From contig JAQVOR010000011.1 of NCBI GenBank assembly GCA_028702535.1, positions 1-44,192 on the forward strand: a stretch of DNA of 44,192 nt, in the 5' to 3' direction. Positions 1-8,377 of this stretch are shown piece by piece. The notes under the pieces are model-generated. The model was not told the origin of the DNA. It was given only the letters and a program-made list of their open reading frames with translations, and ran no database searches. The position numbers and the translations under genes are program-made. Every line of letters begins with the position of its first letter. Position 1 is the stretch's first letter. This stretch comes from Bacteroidales bacterium. GTDB taxonomy: Bacteria > Bacteroidota > Bacteroidia > Bacteroidales > ML635J-15.

Positions 1-724
1 AAAGAGATTTTGCTTCGTTAAATTCAGTATAAACTACATCAGGCTTTAATTTTTTTTCCAACACATCAATGCAATCCTCTGCAATTAAATTAAGAAAAAC
101 ATCTGATTTATATTTTTTAACAACCGCTAAAAAATGAACAAGAAAAAGGTTTATCGAAATAGCATTATCACCACGTATAATAAGCAGATTGTTATTATTA
201 TTATAAAAGCTATTCTGCAATTTGTTTTCTGCAACTACAATTAAATCTTTTTGTATAATATTCCTGACTATCAATTTATTGCCAATATTAGACTCATCAA
301 TATAATCAATAACATTCAAATTATTAATTAATGGGACTAAGGATTTTAAGATAAACTCATCGGGACTAATATCGGACAGACATTGAAATAGATATTCTGC
401 AAATGATTTTATATCACCTTGCAATAATTGAACAGTCATAGCACGCATTTCAGGATAATCTTTCGATTGAGCCAACAACTCCTTACGTACTTTATCACGT
501 AGTTCAAGTGGGTCTAATTGCTCAATCTTGCCTATGCGAAAATTACGGTTTATCAAAAAACTCACAAGAATCATTTTTACATAATCCTGATGCGAATATT
601 GTCTAAGGTTTGTTGGAGTACGCTTGGGAGTAAAAATACGGTAACGGCTTTCCCAAATCCTAATAGTCTGAATTTGTATGCCAGATATTTCGGAAAGATC
701 AGATATTGAATAATATTTTTTCAT
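1..724 (-). CDS. MerR-family transcriptional regulator (partial, runs off the window)
   Basis: This ORF is absent from the track because it has no stop inside the window. Reading the minus strand from the ATG at 724 gives about 241 uninterrupted codons. The N-terminus (about residues 4-47) is a MerR-type winged helix: SISDLSEISGIQIQTIRIWE, then a wing region with ESRY and RTPTNLRQYS, as in MerR/CarH/LitR proteins that bind DNA as dimers. The remaining roughly 190 residues are helical at first and resemble the linker or B12-binding-like effector region of longer MerR proteins, but I see no clear B12 motif (DxHxxG) in the visible part. It is divergent from the hydrogenase-like operon and shares its promoter region, so it could regulate it, but that is inference. 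The C-terminus lies outside the window. Confidence 0.8.
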   Translation of the reverse strand, partial: MKKYYSISDLSEISGIQIQTIRIWESRYRIFTPKRTPTNLRQYSHQDYVKMILVSFLINRNFRIGKIEQLDPLELRDKVRKELLAQSKDYPEMRAMTVQLLQGDIKSFAEYLFQCLSDISPDEFILKSLVPLINNLNVIDYIDESNIGNKLIVRNIIQKDLIVVAENKLQNSFYNNNNNLLIIRGDNAISINLFLVHFLAVVKKYKSDVFLNLIAEDCIDVLEKKLKPDVVYTEFNEAKSL

Positions 725-799
725 AATTTCGAAATTACAATTTACAATATTAGGAAAATTGCATCAGATTGAGTAATTATTTTTGTATAAATCTATTAT

Positions 800-807
800 C
801 AAACATA
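800..807 (-). promoter_or_regulatory. Predicted -7 element for the MerR-family gene
   Basis: The minus strand reads TATGTTTG, a perfect match to the Bacteroidetes TAnnTTTG -7 element, about 75 nt upstream of the ATG at 724. No good TTG -33 element is seen at the usual spacing. The Rex-like palindromes at 811-845 lie directly upstream, where a -33 element would be, so Rex could affect both directions. Confidence 0.3.
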
Positions 808-810
808 GTT

Positions 811-845
811 TTGTTAATAAAATAACATTGTTTTTTGAATAACAA
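811..845 (+). promoter_or_regulatory. Two tandem Rex-like operators
   Basis: Two 18-bp imperfect palindromes abut, sharing base 828. The first (811-828) is TTGTTAATAAAATAACAT. The second (828-845) is TTGTTTTTTGAATAACAA, with perfect outer arms TTGTT and AACAA. Both resemble the Rex consensus known from Firmicutes, TTGTTAAnnnnTTAACAA, with 2 and 3 mismatches in the 14 specified positions. They flank and cover the predicted -33 element (828-830) and most of the spacer of the operon promoter. A rex gene is encoded 7.5 kb downstream in the same operon, which makes NADH-responsive autoregulation plausible. The sites were identified by eye. Confidence 0.5.
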
Positions 846-857
846 TTATTATATTTG
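828..857 (+). promoter_or_regulatory. Predicted promoter of the hydrogenase-like operon
   Basis: A TTG at 828-830 and TATATTTG at 850-857 match the Bacteroidetes sigma-A pattern (TTG, then TAnnTTTG) with a 19-nt spacer. The ATG of the first gene is 20 nt downstream, so the leader would be short. No Shine-Dalgarno sequence is visible, as is usual for this phylum. Confidence 0.5.
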
Positions 858-877
858 CAGAATATAACTACTCTTTT

Positions 878-1324
878 ATGGAAAAATACATTTCAAAATT
901 ACCAGATAAAGTGTATAAGCATGAGTTACTCTCCTATTTACAAGAATTTCAGGATATGTTTGGTTATATTGATTTGTCGTTTATTGAAGTACTAAGTAAG
1001 AACTCTGGTATTCCATCGGGTAAAATATTTGGCATTACATCTTTCTACAACCAATTTAGGTTTAAGCCAAAAGGCAAATTTCACATTCAAGTATGCGAGG
1101 GTTCGTCATGTCATGTAAATGCAGAAATAGGACTTATTGAAGATATAAAGAAACTAATAAAGGCTGATGAAAAAGACACAAGTAACGATGGTTTATATAG
1201 TCTTGAGATTATACCCTGCATGGGTGCTTGCTCACAAGGACCTGTGATTTCAATTAATGGGAAATTTCACACAAAAGTTTCCAAAGAAGATATAAAAAAA
1301 ATATTTTCTGACTTGAATTTATAA
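878..1324 (+). CDS. NuoE/HydC-like [2Fe-2S] thioredoxin-fold subunit
   Basis: The 148-aa product resembles the 24-kDa NuoE subunit of complex I and the HydC/HndA subunit of NAD(P)-linked [FeFe] hydrogenases. After an N-terminal helical bundle and the family-typical SFYNQFRFKPKG, the [2Fe-2S] ligands are Cys73 and Cys78 (CEGSSC) and the later pair CMGAC, the standard C-x4-C ... C-x3-C spacing. The subunit is expected to pass electrons to or from the flavin of the NuoF-like partner encoded one nucleotide downstream. It is the first gene of the long operon and all four ligands look intact. It is slightly shorter than most NuoE proteins (about 160-170 aa). The family assignment is firm; the exact electron partners are inferred from context. 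Confidence 0.9.
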   Translation: MEKYISKLPDKVYKHELLSYLQEFQDMFGYIDLSFIEVLSKNSGIPSGKIFGITSFYNQFRFKPKGKFHIQVCEGSSCHVNAEIGLIEDIKKLIKADEKDTSNDGLYSLEIIPCMGACSQGPVISINGKFHTKVSKEDIKKIFSDLNL

Positions 1325-1325
1325 C

Positions 1326-3236
1326 ATGAAGAACTTAAAAGACAAGACATATAAAACACTTTTTATTGATGCTGTGGAGCTTGAAAAAGCCCCTCAATAT
1401 TCTAAGCCTGTCGAAATGCCACATATTTATGTAGAGCGTAATACTGGGAGCATCGTTTCTGGAATAGACGCTACAATACAGTATATAAAAAAGTATTTTG
1501 ACAAGGACGAAAATTACAAATTAATTGAAACTGGCAGTTTAGGGATAAGCTCATTTGATCCAGTTATTGGCATACAAATCCATGGGCGTCCATTGATCTT
1601 CTTCAAAAATGTTACATTCAGTTATGTTAGTACAATTCTTGATAGCATTTTAAATCATATTTTACCTGAATCAGACTTTATATTAGGACAAATATCTCAT
1701 ACAGGATTAAGCTCGTGGGCGGATGTCCCCGAACTATATCAACTTGATATTTTTGCAAAACAAAACCGTCGTATATTAAAAAACTTCGGACTTATTCAAC
1801 CCGATTTTATTGAATCATACATAGATTATGACGGCTATAAAGCCTTTGCAGAAACGATTACAAGAAAAACGGCAGCAGAAGTATGTAACATCATCGAGAA
1901 AAGTGGCTTACGAGGTCGCGGAGGTGGAGCATTTAACACAGGAAAGAAATGGCAAAAGGCTTTAAATACTGGTAAATCACAAAAATATTTCATCTGTAAC
2001 GCTGACGAAAGTGACCCAGGGTCTTTCTCAGGCAGACTTTTGGCTGAAAACAATCCTCATCTAGTAATTGAAGGGATTTTAATTGGGGCTTATGCAGTTA
2101 ATGCACGCAAAGCATTTATATATATTAGAAACACTTATACTCTGGCAATAGAGAGATTAGAAAACGCTCTGTTTCAAGCTCAAAAAGCAGGTCTTACTGG
2201 CGAAGATATTTTTGGTAGCGGAATTAATATCGAAATCGAAATCTTTAAAGGTCCAGGAGCTTATGTTTGTGGCGAAGAAACAGCTCTTATTGCAAGTATG
2301 GAAGGTGAAAGAGGTACGCCTAAACCAAAACCTCCTTATCCATCAGAAGATGGCTTGTTCGGACAACCTACAGTTGTTAATAATATCGAAACAGTTTGTA
2401 ATGTCCCATATATCCTCAATTATGGTGGTGATGAGTTTCAAAAAGCCGGATTAAATAATTCGTTTGGAACCAAACTATTTTCTATAAGCGGAAAAACTGA
2501 TATTACTGGTGTAATTGAGATTGACTTAGGAACAAGTGTAGCCGAAATCATGGACATTTGCATTACTAAACAACGCCAACCCGAAATTAAAGCGGTTCAT
2601 ATTGGTGGCCCTTCAGGGGGTTTTATTGACCCCGATAAATTTTCGATTAACTTAGACTATGAAACTGCAATAGATAATAAATTAGGGCTGGGGTCTGGTA
2701 GTTTTTTAGTTTTAGATAAAACAAATTGCATAATAGATATTACAAAATATTTTATAAAGTTTATAAATAACGAAAGTTGTGGCAAATGCATACCTTGTCG
2801 CGAAGGCTCGCAAAGACTATTGGAAATTCTTAACAGAATATCTGAAAAACCATCAGAGTATAACAAACACGAATCATTATTAAGATTCAAAGGCGTTACA
2901 CAATTAGAGCAAATTTCGAGTTTAATGCAAAAAACATCTCTCTGCGGACTTGGTCAAAATGCTCCAAATACAATTTTGAGCGGATTATTAAGGTTTAGAC
3001 AAGAATATGAAGAACACATTTATGAGAGACAATGCGAAGCCAATGTATGTCGTAACTTAAAAGAATATTATGTCGTAGTCGATAATTGTGTAGGTTGCGG
3101 AATATGTGCAAAAAAATGTCCTGCCGATGCTATTATTGGCACAGAACATCAAGCTCACTTTATTATTCAGGACAGATGCATCAAGTGTGGAGTTTGCGAA
3201 GCATCTTGTAAATTTAATGCAATAATGATAAAATAA
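1326..3236 (+). CDS. NuoF/HydB-like NAD(H)- and FMN-binding subunit
   Basis: The 636-aa protein has the architecture of HydB/HndC: an N-terminal thioredoxin-like domain (about 30-115), a NuoF core, then a C-terminal two-cluster ferredoxin. Core motifs are GLRGRGGGAFNTGKKW (194-209) and GAYVCGEETALIASMEGERG (311-330) for FMN and NAD(H), and the [4Fe-4S] motif SCGKCIPCREG (484-494) with a later Cys in SLCGLGQ. The ferredoxin motifs are CVGCGICAKKC and CIKCGVCEASC. The N-terminal domain retains the family shape (NTGSIVSG, ETGSLGISS) but contains no cysteine before residue 187, so the [2Fe-2S] cluster usual in HydB is evidently lost. The ORF starts 1 nt after the NuoE-like gene. It is expected to be the diaphorase entry point of a soluble complex with its neighbours. 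Confidence 0.92.
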   Translation: MKNLKDKTYKTLFIDAVELEKAPQYSKPVEMPHIYVERNTGSIVSGIDATIQYIKKYFDKDENYKLIETGSLGISSFDPVIGIQIHGRPLIFFKNVTFSYVSTILDSILNHILPESDFILGQISHTGLSSWADVPELYQLDIFAKQNRRILKNFGLIQPDFIESYIDYDGYKAFAETITRKTAAEVCNIIEKSGLRGRGGGAFNTGKKWQKALNTGKSQKYFICNADESDPGSFSGRLLAENNPHLVIEGILIGAYAVNARKAFIYIRNTYTLAIERLENALFQAQKAGLTGEDIFGSGINIEIEIFKGPGAYVCGEETALIASMEGERGTPKPKPPYPSEDGLFGQPTVVNNIETVCNVPYILNYGGDEFQKAGLNNSFGTKLFSISGKTDITGVIEIDLGTSVAEIMDICITKQRQPEIKAVHIGGPSGGFIDPDKFSINLDYETAIDNKLGLGSGSFLVLDKTNCIIDITKYFIKFINNESCGKCIPCREGSQRLLEILNRISEKPSEYNKHESLLRFKGVTQLEQISSLMQKTSLCGLGQNAPNTILSGLLRFRQEYEEHIYERQCEANVCRNLKEYYVVVDNCVGCGICAKKCPADAIIGTEHQAHFIIQDRCIKCGVCEASCKFNAIMIK

Positions 3237-3239
3237 AAT

Positions 3240-4874
3240 ATGACAATAACTTGTTACATAAATAACACTAAACAAAAAGCAGATAGCAATGAAACAATTC
3301 TATCTGTTCTAAACAGGATTGGGATATCCATACCCACCCTATGTAACATGAAAGAACTTAGTCCAACAGGAGCATGTAGGCTTTGTGTAGTTGAAGATGC
3401 AGAAACTGGAGAGCTTATTACCTCATGTTCTACTCCGGTAAGAGAAAATATGAAAATTTTTACTCACTCACCCGAAGTCATAAATGCACGTAAAACAATT
3501 ATAGAATTATTACTTGCAAATCATCCCGAAAATTGTCTTTATTGCGATAAAAGTGGAAATTGTGAGTTACAAAAACTCTCCGAAGACTTAAATATTCGAG
3601 AAAAAGTTTTTTATGGCGATTTAATGAGTAGAAAAACTGACCGCTCAAGTCCAGGTATAGTCCGCGACATGTCAAAATGTATTTTATGTGGACGATGTGT
3701 TAGAATTTGCGATGAAATATTGGGAATTTCAGCTATTGATTTAATAAATAGAGGCAAAAACACTAGCATAGAGACTGTTTTTCAAAAAGGTTTATTTTAC
3801 TCCGATTGCATTCATTGTGGTTTATGTGTTACAGCATGTCCAACAGGAGCCATTATGGCAAAATCCAGCATTAATCAGGTTATCGAAAAACTCGGAAATA
3901 ACAAAACGACAAAGAGTATAATGATACCCACTACGACAATCGCTAATATTGCTGTAAGTTATAATATTCGCAAATATGAAGATGCACGTAATATGCTTGT
4001 TGCAGCCTTGCACAGTATTGGATTTAACAAGGTTTACCCAATGTCATTATTCAACGACTTTTTTATTAGTGAGGCTACATCAATCATCCAAAACAGATTA
4101 AAAAACTCACCACAACCATTGATTATTACCGATTGTCCAGCAATTAAAAAATATATACAGATAAAAGAACCCGAACTTGTTGAGTTTTTGTGCAAGATTC
4201 CTGCCCCACAACAAATTGGAGCAAAAATACTGTCAATGCAAGAATCTACAGACTTACTGATGAGTGTTAGCCCATGCATTGCTCACAAATACGAAGCTGT
4301 TCAAACACAAAATACAAACAAAGGAGTACCCGAAATAGACTTTGTACTAACCTCCGATGAACTTGATAAACTACTAAAAACCTTAGGTATAACATTACCG
4401 TTTACACGAAAAGAAACACCCGACAATCCAGCAAACTCAGACTCATCTGCTGGTGTGTTTTTTGAAACTAAACATGGAATTACCGAAGGAATTGTACGAG
4501 AGTTATTTCATCGCTCCGATTTAAGTGTTCAACTCAATCGAATAATTGAAATCAAACCCGAAAAGGACTTTATTGAATATGAGTTTGAAATAAATAAAAC
4601 ATACTATAGTGTAGCTTGCATATCAGGTATTGAAAACCTAGTTAAATACAAAAAACAAATATTGCAGGGAAACTATCTGTTTGTAGAAGTACGATCATGC
4701 AAATCGGGTTGCATCGATGGGTGTGGACAAAAGCTCACTGATAGTCAGGATAGCCAAAAACGTTTGAGAAAGACATTAAGCGAATATGATGAAAAAACAA
4801 GTAATAATACGCCTGGAAAAAATCCATTTATAAAAGGATTTTATAGAAACAATAAACTAGGAAACATATTTTAA
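3240..4874 (+). CDS. NuoG-like [FeFe]-hydrogenase-like subunit with divergent H-cluster pocket
   Basis: The 544-aa protein has the domain order of multimeric HydA. It starts with a [2Fe-2S] plant-type ferredoxin (C35, C46, C49, C63), then a His-Cys [4Fe-4S] site (H95, C99, C102, C108). Two [4Fe-4S] motifs follow (C147-C157 and C190-C200), then an H-cluster domain and a C-terminal small-subunit-like tail (NPFIKGFYRNN). All four H-cluster cysteines appear present: TDCPA (C299), SPCIAHKYE (C346) and RSCKSGC (C487, C491). However, the catalytic consensus TSCCP is TDCP, so the proton-transfer cysteine is Asp. The conserved Lys of PCxxK is His349, and MACxGGC is RSCKSGC. Loss of the proton-transfer Cys is known in sensory-type [FeFe] proteins. 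It could be a slow or sensory hydrogenase, or a HylA-like electron-transfer subunit lacking H2 chemistry. No maturases (HydE/F/G) are in the window. Confidence 0.85.
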   Translation: MTITCYINNTKQKADSNETILSVLNRIGISIPTLCNMKELSPTGACRLCVVEDAETGELITSCSTPVRENMKIFTHSPEVINARKTIIELLLANHPENCLYCDKSGNCELQKLSEDLNIREKVFYGDLMSRKTDRSSPGIVRDMSKCILCGRCVRICDEILGISAIDLINRGKNTSIETVFQKGLFYSDCIHCGLCVTACPTGAIMAKSSINQVIEKLGNNKTTKSIMIPTTTIANIAVSYNIRKYEDARNMLVAALHSIGFNKVYPMSLFNDFFISEATSIIQNRLKNSPQPLIITDCPAIKKYIQIKEPELVEFLCKIPAPQQIGAKILSMQESTDLLMSVSPCIAHKYEAVQTQNTNKGVPEIDFVLTSDELDKLLKTLGITLPFTRKETPDNPANSDSSAGVFFETKHGITEGIVRELFHRSDLSVQLNRIIEIKPEKDFIEYEFEINKTYYSVACISGIENLVKYKKQILQGNYLFVEVRSCKSGCIDGCGQKLTDSQDSQKRLRKTLSEYDEKTSNNTPGKNPFIKGFYRNNKLGNIF

Positions 4875-4875
4875 T

Positions 4876-6867
4876 ATGATAAAAATTAGTGAAAAACAAC
4901 CCTTAGTCTTTACTATCGCCGATAGGTGTAAAACTTGCTATACCTGTATCAGAGAATGTCCTGCAAAAGCTATTAGCATGCAAAATGGACAAGCAAATGT
5001 AATTGTCGAAAGATGCATTGGGTGTGGAAATTGTGTAAAAGTATGCACCCGTAAAGCCAAGAGTTTTTATAACGAAGAACAGCAAGTTTTACATCTTCTT
5101 AAAACTAGTAAAAATTGTATTGCATGTATTGCTCCAGCTTTCCCTGCTGAATTTAAAGAATTTGAAGACCACAAAATTGTAGTAGGGATGTTAAAAAAGC
5201 TTGGTTTCGATAAAGTTGTTGAAGTCTCTTTTGGTGCAGACCTAGTGGCTATGAAATATGAAGAACTTCTACTAAATGAAGCTCACAAAAAATATATCTC
5301 AAGCGACTGCCCAGCAATTGTTTCATATATAACTAAATACTACCCACAACTAACAAAATCTTTAGCTCCAATTGTTTCTCCACTAATGGCTATTGTAAGA
5401 GTTGTTAAAGAACTCTACGGTAAAGATCGTGAAACTGTATTTATTGGACCTTGTATAGCAAAAAAGACTGAATCTGATGACCCTGATTATGTGCTAACAT
5501 TTAAGGAAATTCGAAATATGTTTGAAACAGAAAACATTAAAGCCGAAGACTGTGAGCCGTCTGAGCTTGACCCACCACATGGTGGTAGAGGTGCAGCATT
5601 TCCTATAAGCAGGGGACTGATTAATACTATAAATATCCAAGAGAATCTTATTCAAGGGAATATTATAGTTGCAGAAGGTCGAGAAAACTTTAAAGAGGCT
5701 ATCAATGAATTTGATAATGGATATATCGATGATCATAATTTGGAACTGCTTTGCTGTGAAGGATGTATTATGGGACCTGGGATGTTCTCTGAAGGTAAAC
5801 GATATCAAAACAGAGCTTATATAACTCGTTATGTCAAAAGAAAACTTGACAATCTAAATATACAGGATTGGGAAAACAATTTTAGTAGGTTTCGTAATAT
5901 TGATCTTAGTCGTGAGTTTTCACAAGATGATAGTAGAGTTAAGGTTCCTACCGAAGAGGAAATTGAAGCACTATACCATGAAATGGGAAAACACGACAAG
6001 CAAGATAGGCTAGACTGTCATGCGTGCGGGTATGAATCTTGTAGAGAACATGCAATAGCGGTACTACGAGGCCTTGCTGAAGTGGATATGTGTTTACCTT
6101 ATACTTTAGATAAATTAAAAAATATGGTAAACGAGCTTAACACAAAAAATACAAAGCTCGAAACTGTGCAACAAGCACTTAAACAAAGCGAAAAACTAGC
6201 ACACCTAGGACAACTAGCTGCAGGAATAGCACACGAAATAAACAACCCTCTTGGAGTTGTAATTATGTATGCAAACATTATGCTCGATGAAACAGATCCC
6301 AATGAAGAGGCTTATGAAGATTTAAAATTGATAACAGAGCAAGCAATGCGCTGCAAAAACATTGTTAGTGGCTTATTAAATTTTGCCAGAAAAAACAAAG
6401 TAAAGTTCACATCAATAAATATTTCAGAATTTATTAACAATTGCTTAAAAGCAGTAATTATACCTAGCAATATTGAGGTTGAACAAAAATGCTATTTAAG
6501 TAACTTTAACACATCTATTGATGAAGAACAAATGACACAGGCAATTACTAATATTATAAAAAATGCTATCGAAGCTATGCCAGATGGTGGCAAACTTAAT
6601 ATTGAGCTAAGTAATGAAAAAGAAAATGTGAAACTAATTTTTCAAGATACGGGAACAGGTATAAAAGAGGTTGATAAAGATAAACTATTTACACCATTTT
6701 TTACAACTAAAGAATTTGGCAAAGGTACAGGACTTGGACTCCCTACAACTTATGGAATAATTAAAATGCACAAAGGTAAAATTCATGTCGATTCAAATAG
6801 TAATCCTCAAAAAGGAAAAACGGGAACAAAATTTACAATAACTTTACCACAACTAAACGAAAATTAA
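4876..6867 (+). CDS. Sensory [FeFe]-hydrogenase-like domain fused to a histidine kinase
   Basis: The 663-aa fusion has two N-terminal [4Fe-4S] motifs (CKTCYTCIREC from C18; CIGCGNCVKVC from C47). A hydrogenase large-subunit-like domain spans about 80-325, followed by a further Fe-S motif (C381, C384, C389, C406, the C-x2-C-x4-C-x16-C pattern of PF04060). A coiled coil (410-440) leads to a HisKA domain with phospho-acceptor His453 in AAGIAHEINNPLG and a HATPase with N-box NIIKNAIEA and G-boxes DTGTG and GKGTGLGL. H-cluster-like motifs are SDCPA (C145), GPCIAKK (C193, with K196 kept) and LLCCEGCIMGPG. No transmembrane segment is seen, so it should be cytoplasmic. Inference: an H2- or redox-responsive kinase acting on the receivers encoded next. 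The operon position is 1 nt after the HydA-like gene. Confidence 0.88.
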   Translation: MIKISEKQPLVFTIADRCKTCYTCIRECPAKAISMQNGQANVIVERCIGCGNCVKVCTRKAKSFYNEEQQVLHLLKTSKNCIACIAPAFPAEFKEFEDHKIVVGMLKKLGFDKVVEVSFGADLVAMKYEELLLNEAHKKYISSDCPAIVSYITKYYPQLTKSLAPIVSPLMAIVRVVKELYGKDRETVFIGPCIAKKTESDDPDYVLTFKEIRNMFETENIKAEDCEPSELDPPHGGRGAAFPISRGLINTINIQENLIQGNIIVAEGRENFKEAINEFDNGYIDDHNLELLCCEGCIMGPGMFSEGKRYQNRAYITRYVKRKLDNLNIQDWENNFSRFRNIDLSREFSQDDSRVKVPTEEEIEALYHEMGKHDKQDRLDCHACGYESCREHAIAVLRGLAEVDMCLPYTLDKLKNMVNELNTKNTKLETVQQALKQSEKLAHLGQLAAGIAHEINNPLGVVIMYANIMLDETDPNEEAYEDLKLITEQAMRCKNIVSGLLNFARKNKVKFTSINISEFINNCLKAVIIPSNIEVEQKCYLSNFNTSIDEEQMTQAITNIIKNAIEAMPDGGKLNIELSNEKENVKLIFQDTGTGIKEVDKDKLFTPFFTTKEFGKGTGLGLPTTYGIIKMHKGKIHVDSNSNPQKGKTGTKFTITLPQLNEN

Positions 6868-6869
6868 AT

Positions 6870-7262
6870 ATGAAAACAAATAGAATAATTCTTTTAGCTG
6901 ATGATGATTTCGATTATTTGTTTCAAACAAAATTTCGTCTCGAGACTGCTGGTTTTACTGTAATTACTGCAAGTTCTCAAAAAGAAGCCGAACAATTAAT
7001 TGAAATTGGCGGTTTTGACGCTGCGGTTTTTGATCTTATGATGGAAAACGATGATAGTGGTTTTATACTTGCATACAAAACAAAAAAATTGCATCCAAAT
7101 ACTCCAGTTATTATTTCTACCGCAGTTACTGCCGAAACAGGATATAAATTCGATACTGATAATTCGTGGATAAAAGCAGATTTATATCTTGAAAAAGGTG
7201 TTGAATCAGAAAAAATTGCAGAAGAGTTAAAAAAATTATTAAAATCTCAAAATTATGGATAA
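6870..7262 (+). CDS. Single-domain response regulator (REC only)
   Basis: This 130-aa CheY-like receiver has no output domain. The acidic pocket is visible in LLADDDFD (D11-D13), the probable phospho-acceptor is Asp55 in VFDLMME, and the conserved switch Ser/Thr and Lys are in IISTAV and YLEKGV. It lies 2 nt after the hydrogenase-kinase gene and overlaps the next gene by 8 nt, so it is likely the phosphotransfer partner of that kinase. With no DNA-binding domain it must act through protein contacts, possibly the downstream hybrid kinase or the SpoIIE-type phosphatase. The stretch between the phospho-acceptor and the switch Thr is typical in length; nothing is truncated. Confidence 0.88.
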   Translation: MKTNRIILLADDDFDYLFQTKFRLETAGFTVITASSQKEAEQLIEIGGFDAAVFDLMMENDDSGFILAYKTKKLHPNTPVIISTAVTAETGYKFDTDNSWIKADLYLEKGVESEKIAEELKKLLKSQNYG

Positions 7263-8373
7263 ATTAAAAATCTTAGTAGTTGACGACGAGTTTGGGATTA
7301 GATCAGGCATTAAACGAATAATAGAAAAATTCGAAGTTGATTATCCTTTTATGGACGAACCAATAGGATTCGAAGTAAGCGAAGCCGAAACTGGCGAAAT
7401 AGCTATTGAAAAGATAAAAGCAGAGAACTTTCATATAATTTTGCTTGATAACAAACTGCCTGGAATACAAGGAGTTGATGTGCTCGAATATATTAACGAA
7501 CAAGAAATCGACTCAAAGGTCATAATGATTACCTCGTATGCCTCACTCGAACTCGCAGTAAAAGCAACTAGACAAGGAGCAATTGATTTTGTCCCAAAAC
7601 CATTTACCCCACAGGAGTTAAGAGCGTCAATCGAAAATATTACTAAGCAGCTCTTCTTAAAACAAATGACTTCTAAATTACAAAAAGAAGGAAAACATAT
7701 AAGATTTCAATTTTTATCACTTTTATCGCACGAGTTAAAGTCGCCCGTCAATGCTGTCGAAGGATATCTTAAAATCATCAAAGAACAAAAGAACGGTAAA
7801 TATGTTGCCGATTACCTCCCAATGATTGATAGATCAATTGAGCGTTTAAACGCAATGAGAGGTATGATAATGGATTTGCTCGATTTAACAAAAATAGAAT
7901 CTGGACAAGCAAAAAGAAACCCAGTACCAACCGACATAGGAGAAGTAGCAAAAACCTGCATCGCTTCAATCAAACCAATGGCAATACAAAAGGATGTAAA
8001 CATTTATCTTAACTATAACACTAAAATAATATATGATTTTGATATAAACGACTTAGAAATTGTGTTGAACAATATCTTTTCAAATGCTGTCAAATACAAC
8101 AAAAATGGTGGTAGAGTCGATTGTACAATTCGAGAATTTACAAATAAAGTTGAAATAATAATCGCTGATACTGGAATAGGAATAAGCAAAGAAGATCAAA
8201 ACAAACTTTTTAAAGAATTTGTAAGGATAAGAAACAAAGAAACAAGCAAAATCCCTGGAAGCGGTCTTGGATTATCTATTGTAAAAAAAATCCTCGAAAA
8301 TTACGATGCCGAAATAATACTGAATAGTGAGGTAAACAAAGGTACAAAAGTGACAATAACTTTAACTAAATAA
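7255..8373 (+). CDS. Receiver-histidine kinase hybrid (REC-HisKA-HATPase)
   Basis: The 372-aa cytoplasmic protein has an N-terminal receiver (pocket D10/D11, phospho-acceptor D65 in ILLDNKLPG, T93, K115). A HisKA helix follows with His159 in FLSLLSHELKSPVNAVEG, then a HATPase with N-box NNIFSNAVKYN and G-boxes ADTGIGIS and GSGLGLSIV. The receiver has roughly ten extra residues between its first helix and second strand. A receiver in front of the kinase core suggests it is controlled by phosphorylation from another kinase, here presumably the hydrogenase-like kinase two genes upstream. Its start ATG lies inside the end of the preceding receiver gene (8-nt overlap), pointing to translational coupling. 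No output regulator for it is encoded in the operon. Confidence 0.88.
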   Translation: MDKLKILVVDDEFGIRSGIKRIIEKFEVDYPFMDEPIGFEVSEAETGEIAIEKIKAENFHIILLDNKLPGIQGVDVLEYINEQEIDSKVIMITSYASLELAVKATRQGAIDFVPKPFTPQELRASIENITKQLFLKQMTSKLQKEGKHIRFQFLSLLSHELKSPVNAVEGYLKIIKEQKNGKYVADYLPMIDRSIERLNAMRGMIMDLLDLTKIESGQAKRNPVPTDIGEVAKTCIASIKPMAIQKDVNIYLNYNTKIIYDFDINDLEIVLNNIFSNAVKYNKNGGRVDCTIREFTNKVEIIIADTGIGISKEDQNKLFKEFVRIRNKETSKIPGSGLGLSIVKKILENYDAEIILNSEVNKGTKVTITLTK

Positions 8374-8377
8374 ATTT

